A stretch of DNA of 64,000 nt, taken from NCBI GenBank assembly GCA_033239525.1, contig BSYO01000004.1, forward strand, positions 27,008,037-27,072,036. The letters are read 5' to 3'. Source of the stretch: Nepenthes gracilis (lineage: Eukaryota > Streptophyta > Magnoliopsida > Caryophyllales > Nepenthaceae). The translations under genes were made by a program, and so were the position numbers. A model generated the notes under the pieces. The model did not search any database. It was not told where the DNA came from and saw nothing but the letters and a program-made list of their open reading frames with translations. Numbering within the stretch: the first letter of the stretch is position 1; each line of letters begins with the position of its first letter. Shown piece after piece: positions 12,282 through 23,390 of the stretch.

Positions 12282-14465
12282 GTGGCGACCCCGAGCCTGA
12301 ATACTTAAACACATGGCTTAAGTTGCTCACGCGAACTAAAAATTTAAAATCAAATAATATAAATTTCACATTTTAACTATTTTATTCACTTGAATTTCTA
12401 TATTATGATAAACCCCAACAAAATAAAAATACATAAATCTCAATAACAATTTAATCTCATCATCTGGCTACCAGGACCATCTTCTCATGTGTTTTCCCTC
12501 CAAGCTAAACGCTGTCAACTCAATCTGGAGCCAAGAAAATATAATGGTGAGCCAAAGCCCAACAAGTGATCATAATAAAAAACGCTAATAACAATAACGA
12601 TCTCGAATGCCATCTACCAAGGTCTCAACATACTCTAAAAACCTACCATATCAGAGATAGATTACAACACGTCGTAAATACAACTCTAGGCAAATGGGTC
12701 CCCGAAGACCCGCACATCTAAAAACAACAAGAGTGCAAAAAAATAATAGTAATCCCCTGGAATCCGACATTAACGATGATTGGGGATTTTCCTGGTCCAT
12801 ATGTCAGCGAGAACGACCAACATACTCACGATAACAACACAACATGGATTTCACTGAATCTGAGTATCACAGGATCCACATAAGGATACTACCAACACCA
12901 CAAATGAGGTATTCACAATCATAGAACATCATAAGAAATATCCCGGATCTTATTCCACCACTGTGAACCAAAGGCTGCGTATATCCCCTGACAGCTGAGT
13001 ACTTACACGGGCTACCTGATGCTCGTAAGTTTGACCTCCGACCAAATCCATGGTCGACAGAGACTCTGCCTCACAAAGTACAGACGTCTCTCGAGCATGC
13101 TCATCATTTGATTCAACCAGGACAGATGACCTTATCTACATGCTTCTCTTCCGACTCTACCAGGTACGGAAGACAACTCACACGTCAAACCCAGCATCTC
13201 CCGTCATGATACCCACGATATCATGATCTACGATGATCACAGGGCCATAAGCATTCCGCCAAATTAGGCAACGTACCTCAACCCACCAGGATACAGAAAT
13301 CGGTATCGGATAAGCGTAAACCACATTAAAGTACCAAAGCCTCACATTTGACCAGATACTTCAATGTTTTCACACATTCTCCTCAACCTTAACCGTAAGA
13401 AGCCAACAAATACATATACTCACACACCGAATATAACACAAAGAAAGCTTTGCAATATCAATAACAGAACATCGTTCGGTACTGACCAGACCGTACTCAC
13501 ACCATCGAAGCTAACACAAAGGAACATATCTCAAGACATCCAAAGGGAATAAATGGATCAAGATATGATCAGCTCAACTGCTTCATTATTTTTCCATTTT
13601 ATTCCGGAGTAAAGCCTACGACTAAGGCTAGCAATATTTTTATTTCAATTTTCATCCCCAATTAATTTTGCAAGGTTTCAACAAATTAATTGACAATATT
13701 TATTTCTTCACACAATTAATACCACTCTAAACAACGACCAACATACCTTTATACATTCAACATTTACAAACTGTAAATATCCTCTATATTCTTTACCATC
13801 TTTATTCTCATACATACACATATAACCACACATTAACATACATACATACATACATAGACACACACACACACACATGCACCCCCACACACGCATGGCAGCA
13901 CAGCTGCCGGCCTCACACACAATTCACACACATATGCACACACGCACGGCAGCAATGCTGCCTCCCTCACACACGCACACAGCGCACACCGCCTTCACTG
14001 CCATCACCAATTGCGAACACTTCACGCACCTCCATCACGCACTGCAGATTCAGCCCACACACACAGGGAAACACACCCACACACACCTTACACACACGGC
14101 TACGCACCCAGCCGTTCACACACACACCCTCATGGCAGAAATCTGCCAGCACATACACACAACCCACCGGCACCCACACACACGACACACTCCCACGGCA
14201 GTAGCAGCAGCTACACTGCCTCACGCTCACAGCTGCACACACACACAGAGCCAGCACCTGCATACACACACACCAACACCAACCCGCACAGAACACCCAC
14301 ACTCACACACGGTTACACACATACGGTCCACAGATACGTATATACATACACACATACGGTCCACAGATTACACCACAAATAATCACATTTGTTCAAGACT
14401 AGTAGTCAGATGTCACATCTTGCCCAAGACAGATAGCCCTTTCAAGATCGAGTTCCGCTAAACCA
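12282..14465 (-). mobile_element. 5' LTR of the minus-strand gypsy element (approximate)
   Basis: TGTGGCGACCCC at 12282 is the inverted form of a gggtcgccaca LTR 3' end and abuts the gag remnant. The block is long and CA-rich in its right part (13790-14380), holding (CA)n tracts and repeated gccgt-type motifs on the minus strand. The outer boundary near 14465 is a guess from where this composition ends. Open frames in this tract (for example 13874-14461) are artefacts of the CA repeats. Confidence 0.5.
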
Positions 14466-15787
14466 TGTTGGGGGAGCATGAAGCAGAAGCTAGTCCAATC
14501 TACACTGTTATTGAGCCTAAATTTCTATCCCAAGTTCAACACTTGGTTAAGTCTCATTTGCTGCTTTCTGGGGCTCACTCAATTGCATCACAGCATAGCC
14601 CAAATTTGGTCCAACATCCGCAAGATTAATTTCAGCAGCTAGGTACCATTGGAAGGCTCTCAATCTTTTATTTCTAACGTCTCAAATGCCGAGAAGTAAG
14701 AGCACCCATGAAAATTATGACTAGTTAATTAAAATCAGTCTAATAATTTATGTTTATGAATTGTATTTTTCTTAATCTTTGGATTATCTTTTAAATTAAT
14801 TTCTTAAATCATAATTTTAAGATCTCTGAATTTTAACCACAGAAGCAATTTAATGTGTTTACGTAATTTTCTTAATAAACCTGAGCAGGTCACGCCATTA
14901 TAAATGAGCCGGGGCACTGCGATGCCCAATGCGAGAAGTTAAGGGAAATAAAGGACCATTTGAAGTAGAAATGAGCCCCTTAGCACCGCTAGAAATGTGA
15001 AAGGCAGCAGAAAAATTGAAGGACAATCACAGTTGTCTGCCTCTGGAACTCATTAGGAGGTGTCATTATGTACATACGAATACATCAAATGTCTGCATGA
15101 CTAACTCTGATCAAGCAATACAATACAAGGCAACACTGGTTCAATAGCATGCATCAGAACGAACATACGTACAGCATGAGGTAGGATTTAAAGGAAGCAA
15201 AAGAAAGATAAAAGGCCATATAAGCATCACTGTGTGAGTGTTCGACCGAGAAGTCTCCATCTTCGACATGCAGACATTTTGCAAGCATGTGGCAGGGCTT
15301 CGGCAAAAGAAACAAAGGCATGAATATGAACCTGCTTTGAGAAAACGTAACACGATGATGACAAAGAAAGCATCTGCATTTGCACAAAGCAACCACAAAT
15401 CAAAGTCTACTAAATGGGATTATACAGCTGGTAGTTCTTTTGAATGTCAAAATCTGATGTACAATCACAACCTATCTCCTTTATTAAGAGCATAATCACT
15501 ATATCCATGCTTTAAACCAGGAAAAACAGCAAAGAGAGTTCACATCACATAGTAGGACAGCTTCATGCAGTTTAAAAATGGGAAAAATAAGAGTGTGGGT
15601 ACTGAATTTCAGCGAATGCAAATAAAGAAAGGAAAACTGAAATTTAGGTAGAAAAAATAATATATGTCGGATGATTATAAATTAGAAGAGAATTACTCAA
15701 TCTATAATTGATGTACCCCAAGGATTCACTTATATAAGGAATTGAGAACACTCAACCAATGAAAAGAATCAAATACTAGGGCCAAAG
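14466..15787. other. unassigned sequence
   Basis: Mixed composition without a recognisable domain. Short open frames at 15141-15495 overlap on both strands and show no family motifs. A few less AT-rich pieces (14880-15060, 15180-15400) could be gene fragments, but I cannot name them. Confidence 0.35.
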
Positions 15788-16585
15788 TGTTGGGTTATGG
15801 GTCACTCCTGTGTAGACCTTTACTGATTTAACGTGTCGTTCAGTGATTCAAACGAGATTATACAGATATCGTACTGATATTATGGACTTTTTAAATTAAA
15901 AAAGATTTGATTTTCTTTGATTATAAAAGATTTTGATGAAGTTATTTTCTAAATTAGAGATATTATTGATTAGGAAAGATTTTGAAAGATTATTTCCTAG
16001 TTTAAAAATATTATTAATTAAAAAAATATATATTCTTTCTAATTAACCTAGGGTAAAAACTATATATAAAGGGCCTTAACCTTTATACTGGAGACAAACA
16101 ATCAAATATTCAAGCAATTATTCTGAAATTACTTATCATATAAGGAGCACCGTACAGAGAGAGAGAAGAGAAAAAGATAGAAAAGGAAAAAGGTTCGACA
16201 TTCGATTGAGATCCGATTTTTATCAAGGTCAAGTACGTTATTTTAAAATACTTTTCTAGAGCGTATTTTTATTTAGTTACTCTTATTTCTCGTTATATTT
16301 CTCTTGCGGATTATCGGGTGTGTTGAGAATGTTGTAATAAACTATTTTTTACTTCGGATTATAGTGAAGGGATTTTGAAAAAGGTTCTTTGTAATCAATA
16401 CTTTTTATAGTAGATTGTTCAGAATTTGTCTCTTAATTTTTTTTAATTGAAAAGAATTTTTTCTATTAAAAACGTTATATATTATTGTGTTTCTTATACT
16501 CATAAGTTTGGTAACTGATAGTTGATGAAAGTTTAGATTTTGTTCCGCTACATTGAATTGTGTGTATTTGGGTCGAACCCCAACA
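15788..16585 (+). repeat. copia 5' LTR
   Basis: 798 bp, TGTTGGG...CCCAACA. It contains a TATA-like tatataaagggcc near 16062-16074, followed by purine-rich leader repeats. It aligns with 17122-18144 over its whole length. Confidence 0.85.
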
Positions 16586-17121
16586 AGTGTATCAGAGAGA
16601 TTGTAACAACCCCAACAAGGGTTATTAGCATCGGGGATATCAGCTTGCAGACAATCAATGAGATGAAACTCATGTTGAAGGGCGCGAGACATGTCCCGAA
16701 TTTACAGTTGAATATGATTTCAGTTGGAAAGCTTAATAAATAATGTTTTTGCACAACGTTCGAAAAAGACCAGTGAAAATTCATCAAAGGTGCCTCGATT
16801 GTGGTCAGGAAAAGCAAGAAATTGGGTCAGTATTTAATGAAGGTTTTGGTTGTCAAGGATAATACCAAAGTGACCAATGGAAGTATTAGTTAAAGTGCGG
16901 GAAGAGGAGGTCAAGGAGGAGTATAAAGGGGAGTTATTCTACCGCAAAAGAGAAGCCGAAGGGAAGTGAGATTATTTCAAGTTTGATGGAATAAAGAGGG
17001 CATCATTCAAATTTGCGGAGGCAAACATCAAAGTCACATTTGAGGGGAAGTTACTGAAGGGCAGATGATGACGGTCGCTAGTGAAGGCAAAGGATCCCCC
17101 ACACGATCGTGAGGAAAAGTT
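16586..17121 (+). pseudogene. copia pre-integrase fragment
   Basis: The frame through 16620-16743 ends in GARHVPNLQLNMISVGKLN, the signature of the segment between protease and integrase in copia polyproteins. After a stop codon, the same frame continues with the usual downstream residues to about 16840. The remainder to the right LTR has no recognised domain and several stops. It is remnant coding sequence of a non-autonomous copy. Confidence 0.75.
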
Positions 17122-17482
17122 TGTTGAGTTTAAGACACTCTCGTGAGGGCTCATACCCATTTACATATTGTTTGATGGTTCAAATGAAATCACACGGATA
17201 TCATATTAATATCATAGATTTTTTAAATTAGAAGAAATTTAATTTTATTTGATTAGGAAAGATTTTGATGTGATTATTTCCTAAATTGGAAACATTAAGG
17301 ATTAGGAATAATTTTGGGAGATTATTTTCTAACTTGGAGATATTATTTATTAGGAAATTATATTTTATTCCCAATTAATTTTGGGTGAAAATTCTATATA
17401 AATGGGTCTAACTCTTATATTGGAGACAAGCAATCAGGTATTCAAACAATTGTTTTGAAATTATTTTTTACATAAAGAGCGC

Positions 17483-17522
<40 letters not shown>

Positions 17523-18144
17523 AAAAAGAGAGAAGTGGAAAAAAGTTTATCATCCTGTTGAGGTCCAATTTTAATTTTGTTCTTCGCCAAAATCGAGTAC
17601 ATTATTTGAGAACGATTTTTAGAGCGTATTTTCGTTTGGTTACTCTTATTTTCTCATTATATTTCTCTTGTGCGTTGTTGGATGTGTCGAAGGAGTTGTA
17701 ATTAACTATTTTTTACTACAGAAAGAGAGAGAAGAGAAGAAGAGAGAAGATGAAGAAGGTTTGACATCCAATTGATATTCGATTTGAATTTCATTCTTTA
17801 CCAAGATCAAATAAGTTGTTATAGAACGGTTTTCTAGAACATTTTTTCGTTTGGTAACTCTTATTTTTTATTATATTTCTCTTGTGGATTGTTCGGTTTG
17901 TTGTTGGAGTTGTAATTAATTATTCTTCACTTGAAAAGAGATTCTTTATAACCAGTACTTTTTATTGTTGATTGTTCGAAATTTGTTTAATGATTTTTTA
18001 CTTGGTTAAAAATGATTTTTCATATTAAAAATATTATACATTATTATATTTTTTGTACTCATGAGGTTGGTGGCAGATGATTAACGTAGATTCCGGTTTT
18101 ACTTCGTTGTGCTTTGTTGTGTTTATTCAGGTCAAACTCCAAGA
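17122..18144 (+). repeat. copia 3' LTR with internal duplication
   Basis: 1023 bp, about 225 bp longer than its partner. The extra length is explained by a tandem duplication: 17515-17720 and 17721-17930 both run from the gagaagagaaaaagagagaag-like stretch through the aattaactattttt-like stretch. A (GA)n tract occupies about 17488-17518. Confidence 0.8.
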
Positions 18145-18756
18145 TCATTTGCAAACAAAATTCTTCTTCACTCTGATCTTTTCTGAACTTCAGAAAGCTG
18201 AATTTTAAAGGCCTCAGCAAGGGCCCACGCTAGTAAACAGAGCCATCAATGGCAAGCCTTGGAACCTGATTCTTGCTTTGGGGCTACTCTTTATTTATTG
18301 CTATTGTTGTCATTGCCACGGAACTATTTCCTTGGGCTGTATATGTGGCAGCGGCTGCTATTATTCCCGCCCTGGAATTGGTCTCATAGGCATTGAAGGT
18401 GACAGTAGCATCGGCGCTGTTCGCGGTAGTATTGGCTTAGAGGGTGGCAGCCTCATCAAAGCGGCATCACAGCTTGAGTCTTCCTTAATGTTATGGTAAC
18501 TATCCCCCTGTGGTCATCACATGCCCCACAAAAGGAAAAACAAATCAAGATTGTCGGTGACTACATCAGCAAAGTCTTAAACCCCACAACTTTGATATGA
18601 ATATTCATTCTTCCGTTCTACTTGATCAAGGCAATATCAACGAAGAGTTAATGGATGCAGTCAAGTCCATCTCTACTGCTACTACGTTCACTTCCATGGT
18701 TTTAGGTCTATCCCACAATTCCTATTCCTCCAACTTCATTCAAATGTGTCTTTGTC
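18145..18756. other. unassigned, with GC-richer island
   Basis: 18240-18490 is GC-richer. On the + strand from ATG at 18249 it encodes a short start, a stop, then a hydrophobic alanine/isoleucine-rich stretch (IAIVVIATELF, VYVAAAAIIPAL) ending at a stop near 18390. It may be a fragment of a membrane-protein gene, but I do not recognise it. The rest shows nothing. Confidence 0.3.
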
Positions 18757-18761
18757 CCAAT

Positions 18762-20027
18762 TGTTGGGGTTCGACAGCTGGATTCACCCGATCCGGTAGC
18801 AGCGAAATATCCGAACCCCCCGTTATCGTCAGCCACTATTTAGTAGGAGCAAAAACACAAGAGAAATACAGTATTTTTTACACAGAAATCCCTTCTCAAC
18901 TAAGAAAAAAATCGCGAAACATAAAATCCACCAATAAATCTACTATGTAAAATGGTTATACAAATTCAGAGATAGAATACAAGCAACCACCTTAACTACA
19001 CAAGCCCTAGAGGAGAAAACCAAAGAACAGAGCAAGAAAATACAAAGGTTTCACACTTTGTGTTTCACTCACTACTCTTTCTTTCTTCCACTCTTTCTCT
19101 CATCATTGTGGTGCTCTCTGCTCTTACATTTTATAAGTGTTAGTGAAACAGCAACAGCCGTTTCACTCCCGTACACATGCGGTCGACTACACAAGCCCCT
19201 AGCTACACAAGCCCCGACGAATGCTCGCTCATGGTGATTTCTCTATCACCCATGGTCACTCTCATGGGGCCTTGCGAGCGTCGAGCACAGCATGCCTAAC
19301 ATGCATATATATAATGATTTGGCCGAAGACCTTCAACCAATAGGTATGTTGAGTGTGGATAAACGATTGCCACCTACTCTGCAACCTGCCAACAACTTTG
19401 CTCACCAACTCGCACAATCCACTTTGCACAAACAACGTACAGTTATGCAAGTCATCACACCGCTCTGAGCCAATCAGCCCACAACTTGCTGCCAACTGTC
19501 CACGACGTCATCGGTCGTTGCTGCAGTCAAGTCCCCAGATCATCTGTGTCCTTTGGCGATCACAAGAGTCCTCTGGCATTCCTTGGTCTCCTGGCAATGA
19601 CAATGACCTCGGACATCCCATGTCCTCGATCGTTACTGTGCACAGTCCATATCTCCAGACGCTACTATGCACTCAGCCATGTTCACAGGCGATTCCATAC
19701 CAGTGTCACCAACTAGTAAATTCTTCCTTCTCAACTGGTCGACATCTCATTGACCGTCTTCAACATTCAGATGGTCAACTTCCGTTGACCGTCTTCTGCT
19801 ACCCGTCCGTCATCCAGCAACACTCCTACAGCCTTCATACGGTCAACCTCCTGTTGACCGAAATTTACAGTTAGCAATCTGCCAGTTAATCCCCATTGAC
19901 CGTCTACTATTTTCTTCCAGTCAACGTCCCATTGATCGGAATCAGTTCTCTGAATTTGTTCTCCACAAATCATCCGATGACAAACAAGTTTGTTGGGTTA
20001 TCTACAAGGGAGTGATCAGACCTAACA
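18762..20027 (-). mobile_element. solo copia-type LTR, TSD CCAAT
   Basis: 1266 bp, starting TGTTGGGG and ending CCTAACA, flanked by the perfect 5-bp duplication ccaat (18757-18761 and 20028-20032). Orientation is inferred from the purine-rich leader pattern on the minus strand. No interior or second LTR is present, so it is a product of LTR-LTR recombination. Its central part holds five short GGTCAAC/GTTGACC inverted repeats (19737-19937). Confidence 0.85.
19737..19937. promoter_or_regulatory. five W-box inverted-repeat units in LTR
   Basis: Five units at 19737-19755, 19773-19790, 19841-19859, 19885-19902 and 19919-19937 pair a GTCAAC-type arm with a GTTGAC or ATTGACC arm across 4-5 bases. 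The TTGAC core is the WRKY-factor W-box. Their place in the U3 side of the LTR suggests an enhancer array. Function is inference. Confidence 0.45.
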
Positions 20028-20227
20028 CCAATGACATTATCTGGCTTGTGCATTACATGCCCTGACCACTTTTAAACACCTATCTCTGATCTTGTATCTA
20101 TACATGCTTCTGCTACCTTACTATTACAGATACCTGTGTTCACTCATTGATTCCTCTTTTACATAGGACGGCTTAGCCATCATACCATTCTCATTTCAGT
20201 TAGACTTAATTTACTTTGTATACTTTG

Positions 20228-20829
20228 TTTTGAAATTTCAGTTAGTTGATAAATAAGATGCATTTTATAGATTATATGCCCCCATCTTAATTTCATCTTT
20301 AGTTTTTCCATTTGCTAGATAATGGAACCAATATAACATGATTGTTGCTTTTGAGAATTTGTTCACACAATAAATTAACACATTCATCACCTTGCCTAGA
20401 GTAAGGAAATCCTTTTAACCAAAGGCGTTACCGTGGAAGAGATCATTCTCCAACATAAAAAAGAACGGCATCACTAAAAAACAAGGGAAAACGTAGGGAT
20501 AAGAAAACAGCAATCAGTTCTGCAATTTTTCTTACCAAAGAAAAAATGTGAAGACGACATTTGCATCTTAGTAGGCATCATTTAGACAGATCGTAATCTA
20601 TAATTGCATGAAGTTTCTGCTATGACATCGTGAACCTATCTTCATGCACCGCCAAGACATTTCCTTTTGTCCATGATACGTGCATTACTACTGAACTATA
20701 TTGATTTAAAGCATAGACAATCCAACTCAAACTTTAGTGACAAAAATGAGATGGAATCTCCAAAACCAAGTATCCCACCAGAAATTACAGCAAAGCAATA
20801 ACATCAATAGTTAGCATTCCACAGATCTA
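20228..20829. repeat. duplicated segment, copy 1
   Basis: 602 bp nearly identical to 23391-23987, starting ttttgaaattt and ending at agatcta just before an LTR start (tattggg). Together with the LTR that follows it forms the unit of a tandem duplication. No coding potential is recognised. Confidence 0.85.
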
Positions 20830-20964
20830 TATTGGGATTCAATGAAAACACACACACAATGGGAACAATGGAACAAACCTGAATTCTCCGTCATAATTGA
20901 GTACAAAGAACATAATGCCACCGATCATACAAAATTATACAACGATATTTATAGTGAAAAACTC
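20830..20964 (-). mobile_element. interrupted copia-type LTR, left part
   Basis: Begins tattgggattcaatg, as does the complete LTR at 23988, and matches it for 135 bp until the gag-element LTR begins at 20965. The continuation lies at 23145-23343. About 80 bp present in the 23988 copy are missing at the insertion point. Confidence 0.75.
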
Positions 20965-21468
20965 TGTCACAGGTGTCCCTATCACAGCCGCATCTACAGT
21001 GGTGGCGATGGTAGCAGACAGCCCTGACGTGCCAGCGTCACGTGTCGTCTTCCTTACGGCATTACGTTCACTATAAATATCCAACTTCAGCAGCTGAAGG
21101 AGGACCTTTGGTTTTTCAGATCTTCCTAACCAGACTCTAGCAAAAATCCCGAGAGAAGAGAGAAAAGAGAGAAGTTATATTTCTTAAGTTGTAATCACCC
21201 TGAGGACGCTAAGTTTCCCAGGCTTCCATTGCTATATTTCCTCTTCTTCATAGTGAGATTTCTCGGACTGCAGTCTACCACCGTGATTTTTCACCCTTCA
21301 CCATATTGAGGGGTTTTCCACGTAAACTGAAGTGTTCATCCCCTACTCCCGTGCTTTTCTATTCACTAGACTCCCATTCACTTTGTGTTGCTCCAATCTG
21401 ATCGTCCGCGTACCCAGAGATCCGCTCGCACTCGATCTCTCGCGCGGCCAGAGTTACCGGACGCAACA
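20965..21468 (+). repeat. LTR of the gag-only gypsy element
   Basis: 504 bp, TGTCACAGG...GCAACA, with a TATA-like cactataaatat at about 21070-21081 and a leader rich in gagaagaga. The end is set by the PBS-like sequence that starts at 21469. Confidence 0.65.
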
Positions 21469-22383
21469 TTGACGCCTGCGTCTCGTGGGAAAGGAAGAAC
21501 AAAAACTAAGCGGCTTCCCACCCCCAACAACAAGCAACGCCCCCGAGGATGTTCATTGACAAGGCGGCCACGTCCACCGGAGAGAGAAGACTACCACGAC
21601 GAGTGTCTCCCGTCGGGCGGCAGAGCGAGCGCGCGACCGGCACCCGGCGTGCGCAGGCGCGCGGAAGGTGGACAGCCTCACAAGGGCCGGCCGCCCCCCT
21701 CCGGCGGAGGCGGCGAACACTCTAGGAGCCCACGCTCCGAAAGCCCGCGCCATACGGAACTCAGAAGACAGCAGTCGGCGCGGGCTCCTGGCGAGTTGAG
21801 GGACTACCTCAACAAAAAGAGGGCAGGGGAAGGAAGGAGAAGGGCGAGCGCCCACCAGAAGACCCAACGACCGTCCGGGCATGATAAACCCGAGCGGATG
21901 GTCCTTGGGGAAGAAAGACACTCAGGCCCATTGGCCTTCACTGACTCCTCCGCCAACATCTTGAGGCACATCAGGGATGAAGAGTTCCTAAGATGGCCCA
22001 AGGCGTTGAAGAACCCGGAGGGAGGTGACCAATGGGAGTACTACCATTACCATGGCAGCCGCGACCACGACACTGAGGACTGCAAGAAGCTCCAGGCGGA
22101 ACTCGAGCGGCTGGCAACGGAAGGATATCTCGACCGCTTCCTGCGAAGACCCGGGCGCGGCTCTGGAGCAGCGGGAAGCAGCAAGTCACGCCGCTCAAAG
22201 GGCAAGGCCATATGGGCGCGGACTAAAAAAAAAAAGAGAGAGAAAAAAGGACAAAAAGCCTTGGAGGCCACTCAATGTAAGAAAATATGCATTAATAAAA
22301 CGTGCATTTTTACCCTTACGGCCGAAGTGTTTCCATACTCTCTCCTCGACCGCTTCCCTACGAAGACCAGGCCGGACCCCTGA
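21469..22383 (+). pseudogene. gypsy gag-like ORF
   Basis: The reading frame stays open from 21385 (inside the LTR) to 22383. An N-terminal Arg/Pro/Ser-rich disordered part is followed by the Tat-type gag C-terminal motif: RHIRDEEFLRWPKAL, then YHYHGSRDHDTEDCKKLQ, then LATEGYLDRFLRRP. The HxHxxxxHxTxxC arrangement is the lineage's characteristic knuckle-like signature. The N-terminal capsid core is not evident, and no in-frame ATG clearly starts the protein, so I treat it as partial. It would package RNA for elements whose enzymes are supplied elsewhere. Confidence 0.65.
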
Positions 22384-22462
22384 GGAAAGCCCGAAGCAGC
22401 CGCTCACGACATTCAACAAACAAAATCCCTGGCCATGACCGAGCGGTCCTGCAGGCCCCCTC

Positions 22463-22820
22463 GAGGTCATTACAAAACCAGGGCCGCGACAGCTGTTCAG
22501 GCAGGCCCCGAGGTCATTACAAAAATTTGGCGCGACCGAGCGGCCTGCAGGCCGGGCCCTTGAGGTCATTACAAAAACTCGATCGAGCGGGCCCTGCCGG
22601 GCCCTTGAGGTCATTACAAAAACGCGCCAGCGATCGAGGGCCCAAGAGGCCGGCCCTTGAGGTCATTATAAAAGCGGTTCGACCGAAGCGGGCAGACCGG
22701 CCCTGAGGTCATTACAAAAATTCTGCTGAGCTGGCCCCAGAGGCCCCGAGGTCATTACAAAACTCATTGTGTGACTGAGCGGTCCTGCAGGCTCGGGCCC
22801 TTGAGGTCATAACAAAAAAA
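22463..22820 (+). repeat. eight-copy 43-55 bp tandem array
   Basis: The conserved core gaggtcattacaaaa (last copies gaggtcattataaaa and gaggtcataacaaaa) recurs at 22463, 22510, 22562, 22607, 22659, 22705, 22748 and 22803, separated by variable GC-rich spacers with ccgagcgg, ctgcagg and gggccctt pieces. Tat-lineage elements commonly carry tandem arrays in the 3' untranslated part, which is where this one lies. Confidence 0.85.
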
Positions 22821-22837
22821 AAACTTCAAGAATGGGT

Positions 22838-22970
22838 TGGGTATTTATAGTGAACGTAATGCCGTAAGGAAGACGACACGTGGCGCCGGCACGGCCAACC
22901 ATCGCCACCACCGCGGATGCGGGCATTCGAGGCGCATGGCCCGCAATGCGGTGTGTCAGAGCCGTTGCAT
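22838..22970 (-). repeat. inverted LTR arm
   Basis: Its reverse complement matches 20965-21083 of the left LTR: ccgcatc, gtggtggcgatggt, cacgtgtcgtcttccttacg and cattacgttcactataaat all recur in the same order. The two arms therefore face each other across the gag frame and tandem array. What lies from 22971 to 23144 is GC-rich, resembles internal element sequence and was not assigned. Confidence 0.7.
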
Positions 22971-23144
22971 GCGCCGAGCCGGCATCCCTTTTCCGATGGT
23001 CCCCGTTATAAAGGGGTCTCGGCTGTCCGGCGGCCAAGTCGAAAACGAACCAGTTCGACTTTGGCCGATGGGCCTTTGAGGTCTTTTATGCGACTTTTTG
23101 GGCAGCGTCTATGATTTTGGGGCCCGTGTTCCGGACCCATCGTA

Positions 23145-23343
23145 GAAAGGTAACCCTCTTCAAATTTTTTCACTACAATCCGAGTGAATGATCGAGTTGA
23201 ATATAAACTATAACACATTCAAGAATTTACAAGAGAAAATACAACGAGAATAAGAGTAAAAGAATACATCCTAAAAATATACTAGAGTAGCGGGCCCTTG
23301 GTAAAGAGTGAAACTCGAAAACCTCAACCAAATGTAAACTCCT
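23145..23343 (-). mobile_element. interrupted copia-type LTR, right part
   Basis: Matches 24186-24403 of the intact neighbouring LTR (ttttttcactacaa, gagtgaatgat, atacatcctaaaaatatac). It is the continuation of 20830-20964 beyond the inserted gag element. It ends at a short filler (23344-23390) containing ttgggtatttatagtgagcgt, which also occurs at 22841. Confidence 0.75.
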
Positions 23344-23390
23344 GTTGAGTTGGGTATTTATAGTGAGCGTGTCTTGTAAGGTAGACTTCA

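Larger units (their letters stand above)
15788..18144 (+). mobile_element. internally deleted Ty1/copia element
   Basis: Two direct LTRs (15788-16585 and 17122-18144) flank only 536 bp of interior. The left LTR has perfect inverted ends TGTTGGG/CCCAACA and is followed by agtgtatcagagaga, a tRNA-Met-type PBS. The interior keeps a short pre-integrase fragment and lacks integrase, RT and RNase H. The right LTR end is mutated (ccaaga), and the flanks caaag and tcatt do not match as a TSD. Confidence 0.85.
20965..23144 (+). mobile_element. gag-only gypsy element (TR-GAG-like), Tat lineage
   Basis: It lies inside an older LTR. Order: LTR 20965-21468, PBS-like ttgacgcctgcgtctcgtggg (compare TTGGCGCCGTCTGTGGG of Tat elements), a gag-like frame, a 49-bp tandem array, then an LTR-like arm in inverted orientation. 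No protease, RT or integrase is present. It is much more GC-rich than its surroundings, which suggests a younger insertion or less decay. There is no matching direct 3' LTR and no TSD, so the copy is rearranged. Confidence 0.7.

Noticed and set aside
13874..14461. 195-codon plus-strand open frame rich in His and Thr, with overlapping minus-strand Cys/Val frames
   Set aside because: It is a translation of (CA)n-rich LTR sequence. All frames stay open because the tract lacks stop triplets, and there is no domain.
15788..18144. Target-site duplication for the copia element
   Set aside because: Flanks caaag and tcatt do not match and the right end is mutated, so I report the element without a TSD.
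22195..22706. Minus- and plus-strand frames over the tandem array, some repetitive in protein
   Set aside because: The repetitive protein comes from the 43-55 bp DNA array. No initiation context or known domain is present.
22463..22820. CRISPR-like pattern of constant cores and variable spacers
   Set aside because: The core is only 15 bp, spacing is uneven, the genome is a plant nuclear genome and the array lies inside a gypsy element. It is an ordinary TE tandem array.
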